DNA from: Bacillota bacterium
Lineage (GTDB): Bacteria; Bacillota_B; Desulfitobacteriia; Desulfitobacteriales; Desulfitobacteriaceae
Assembly (NCBI GenBank): GCA_021779415.1
Contig: JAJYAS010000233.1
Span: 1-6,109 of the forward strand
Direction: 5' to 3'
DNA length: 6,109 nucleotides
Shown: positions 4,734 through 6,109 of the stretch, one piece after another
How the letters are laid out: the number at the start of each line of letters is the position of its first letter
Position numbering within the stretch: position 1 is the first letter of the stretch
Translations under genes and position numbers: made by a program
The notes under the pieces: model-generated
The model's database searches: none
The model's input: only the letters and a program-made list of their open reading frames with translations
What the model was told of the DNA's origin: nothing

Positions 4734-5474
4734 TCAGACATTGTAATTTGAATATCTCATAAGTTCATGTATGCGGTCACGGCTAAGCAAAGCCTTATCT
4801 TTACAATTATTAAATTTTACCTCGTAGTATGATGAATTGGGGAAAGAGACTATTCTTTCAATCCGATCAGTGTTAATAATGTAAGATTTATGGGAACGGA
4901 AAAATTTCATCCCTAAGTGCTGTTCCAATTCTTGTAGTGTTTGACGTGTTTTAAACTTCCCATTGACACAGCAAATAAAAGTATAGCGTCCGGTTTTTTC
5001 TATGTAGCAGATCTCGTCTAGCTTCACAAAGACTCTTTCATTACCCATATTTATTGAGATTCTGGACGTCTGCACATACGAGGCAGTATTGCACTTTTCC
5101 GACATTTTTAGCGTCTGATAAATATGTCGGAAAGTTGTTATTACCCGTTCTTGATCAATTGGTTTTAAAATATAATCTGAAGCATATAGTCTAAAAGCAT
5201 CAAGAGAGTATTCCTGATGTGCGGTAATAAAGACTATAACTATATCCGGTTTTATTTCTCTCAACTTTTCAGCTAACTCTATCCCTTTTATATCCGGCAA
5301 TTCTATATCTAAAAAAGCTAAATCCGGACTTTGCTCTCTGACAACCTTTATTGCATCATTAGCATTTTCCGTTGCTCCCACAACTAGAGCACCATCAAGT
5401 TTACTAAGAATAGAACTAAGTAATAACAATACTCCGGGTTCATCATCTGCCATTACAACTTTAACTGGTAACAA
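4734..5474 (-). CDS. AgrA-like response regulator, REC plus LytTR DNA-binding domain
   Basis: The product has about 246 residues. The receiver domain (about 4-120) has the acidic pair in VMADDEP, the phosphoacceptor D56 in LAFLDIELPD, T84 in FITAHQ and K104 in ILKPID. The LytTR domain (about 140-243) shows VFVKLDEICYIEKTGRYTFI and MKFFRSHKSYIINTDRIERI, the usual binding-strand motifs. LytTR regulators of this layout (AgrA, VirR, LytR) activate peptide-signalling and export genes from direct-repeat sites. The frame is open to a GTG at 5483, but that codon touches the AAAGGA ribosome binding site; the TTG at 5474 has a 9-base spacer and is preferred. As first gene after the riboswitch and terminator, it heads the operon. 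Partner kinase lies 12 bases downstream. Confidence 0.92.
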   Translation of the reverse strand: MLPVKVVMADDEPGVLLLLSSILSKLDGALVVGATENANDAIKVVREQSPDLAFLDIELPDIKGIELAEKLREIKPDIVIVFITAHQEYSLDAFRLYASDYILKPIDQERVITTFRHIYQTLKMSEKCNTASYVQTSRISINMGNERVFVKLDEICYIEKTGRYTFICCVNGKFKTRQTLQELEQHLGMKFFRSHKSYIINTDRIERIVSFPNSSYYEVKFNNCKDKALLSRDRIHELMRYSNYNV

Positions 5475-5575
5475 ACTTACCACTTCCTTTCTTGATTTCT
5501 TGGTGAAACATGTTAATACTTCCCGATCAAATCAAAGCCATAATAGCAACCAAGTTAATTCACCACAGCACCATA

Positions 5576-5624
5576 CGATAAACATAAAGGCCCACTGATG
5601 TTCCAAATAGCACCAGTGAGCCTT
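5576..5624 (-). terminator. Riboswitch-linked intrinsic terminator before the agr operon
   Basis: On the minus strand AAGGCTCACTGGTG (rc of 5611-5624) pairs over 14 positions, including two G-T wobbles, with CATCAGTGGGCCTT (rc of 5587-5600). The loop is 10 bases. TATGTTTATC follows, moderately T-rich. It starts about 14 bases after the aptamer and ends about 100 bases before the regulator start, so it is well placed as the expression platform. The remaining leader, 5475-5575, has only a 17-codon and a 16-codon frame without good binding sites. Confidence 0.8.
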
Positions 5625-5637
5625 AAAGCAGTCTAAT

Positions 5638-5722
5638 CCGGCAACCCGGCGATCATTGCGATATCGAAGCTCGCTTTAGACCCGTGGCTTTGCGTCCCTG
5701 TCTTTCGACAAGTTTGCCTTTA
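5638..5722 (-). promoter_or_regulatory. GEMM-I (cyclic di-GMP class I) riboswitch controlling the agr operon
   Basis: The minus strand reads GGCAAACTTGTCGAAAGAC, then AGGGACGCAAAGCC, with a GAAA tetraloop hairpin (CTTGTC/GACAGG) inside the GGC/GCC stem. GGGTCTAAAGCGA follows, with a second hairpin closed by GCGA/TCGC, and the end is GCCGGGTTGCCGG. These are the conserved core, tetraloop and receptor-side elements of the class I cyclic di-GMP aptamer. It lies in the 5' leader of the response regulator gene with a terminator directly after it, so ligand binding should set how often RNA polymerase reads into the signalling genes. TTAGAC after the aptamer is complementary to GTCTAA inside it, a possible switching contact. 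Whether ligand turns the operon on or off cannot be told by eye. Confidence 0.9.
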
Positions 5723-5750
5723 TCACTTATTTAATTGGTATATATTAACT

Positions 5751-5779
5751 ATTATACGTCTAAATTCATTTTGAATATT
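5751..5779 (-). promoter_or_regulatory. Promoter of the riboswitch and agr operon
   Basis: A consensus TATAAT (rc of 5751-5756) stands on the minus strand about 30 bases before the aptamer, placing initiation near 5745. The bases at the -35 position (rc of 5774-5779) match poorly, which suggests that an activator is needed. The short palindrome ATTCA-TTT-TGAAT at 5764-5776 overlaps that position and could be its site. No clear AgrA/LytTR direct repeat was recognised. Confidence 0.55.
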
Positions 5780-5843
5780 ATCATATCATGTTATTTTTTA
5801 TCTTGGTAATGGATATTTCTCCTTTTGAAAAAACAAGTTAGAA

Positions 5844-6109
5844 TTAGCAGCAACATGACGGTGCATCATCTTGAATGGTTAACTCTCCATTTTCTGCAGC
5901 AAGTGTAATTTTCTCTGCCCTTTCCTGAGCTTCCTTATCCATCATCACAGATATGCCATTGATTGAAACCGGTTCATCACCTGCTTGCGATTGTGTCAGA
6001 GCAAAATTTAAGGATTTACCACAACATGATTGCACCAGTGATATCTGCAAACAATCACATCCGTTGGAAACTAGCGCTTCAGAAATAAGAGATTTTGCTT
6101 CATCTGTAA
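5844..6109 (-). CDS. HesB/IscA-like protein of the HesB-like (seleno)protein family, N-terminus outside window
   Basis: The frame is open to the right edge (87 residues visible), beginning TDEAKSLISEALVSNGCDC and continuing LQISLVQSCCGKSLNFAL, then GDEPVSINGISVMMDKEAQE, and ending DDAPSCCC. The order is that of the HesB/IscA fold: helix, cysteine-containing strand, 'V-x-I-N-G-I-x-V' strand pair, C-terminal cysteines. These proteins carry iron-sulphur clusters or iron, but this short, cysteine-rich branch is the HesB-like (seleno)protein type found in anaerobes, whose function is not established. Here the core position is Cys (SCCGK), with no in-frame TGA in the visible part. A frame starting at TTG (6050) is possible but would delete the helix, so the gene almost certainly continues past the edge. 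It ends about 90 bases before the agr promoter and no clear terminator follows. Confidence 0.75.
   Translation of the reverse strand, partial: TDEAKSLISEALVSNGCDCLQISLVQSCCGKSLNFALTQSQAGDEPVSINGISVMMDKEAQERAEKITLAAENGELTIQDDAPSCCC

Noticed and set aside
5461..5511. 16-residue frame in the agr leader overlapping the regulator start
   Set aside because: Only a weak GGGAAG before its ATG and no sign of conservation that can be judged; the same applies to the 17-residue frame just after the terminator (about 5532-5585).
1..6109. CRISPR array, tRNA or rRNA genes
   Set aside because: No regularly spaced direct repeats, no tRNA cloverleaf with a T-loop motif and no rRNA stretch were seen on either strand.

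Overview
The window looks like low-to-moderate GC, anaerobic, spore-former-type Firmicutes DNA (Clostridia or Negativicutes grade). The reasons are strong GGAGG ribosome binding sites, an Agr-type peptide signalling operon, a HesB-like protein of a family known from anaerobes, and GEMM-I riboswitches. Genus cannot be fixed from the sequence alone.

Left third (1 to about 2030): this resembles the regulatory end of a conjugative element. It holds the start of a DUF4314 gene (1-189, minus, cut by the window edge), about 450 bases of apparently non-coding but hairpin-rich DNA, a Tn916 Orf7-like sigma-factor-type gene (751-1167, minus) with its own terminator and a possible 25-residue leader peptide, a hairpin-rich spacer, and a divergent XRE repressor-like gene (1703-2029, plus). 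An XRE regulator divergent from a small sigma-like gene matches the orf9/orf7 arrangement of Tn916-family elements. No integrase, excisionase or relaxase is visible.

Middle and right (2119 to about 5780, all minus strand): this is a complete agr-type quorum-sensing operon. Transcription should start near 5745 and first make a GEMM-I (cyclic di-GMP class I) riboswitch (5638-5722) followed by an intrinsic terminator (5576-5624). Then come a REC-LytTR response regulator, an AgrC-like membrane histidine kinase, an uncertain small ORF, the AgrB processing protease and a 44-residue AgrD propeptide that overlaps agrB. The propeptide has serine where cysteine is usual, so the predicted signal is a lactone. 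Processing and export by AgrB, sensing by the kinase and output through the LytTR regulator would form one circuit, with the riboswitch placing all of it under second-messenger control.

Below agrD sits a second, closely related GEMM-I aptamer (2170-2254). It has its own promoter and terminator and no gene after it on its strand; read-through would run antisense into the XRE gene. The operon is therefore bracketed by two same-strand aptamers. The right edge (5844-6109, minus) is the C-terminal part of a HesB/IscA-like cysteine-rich protein.
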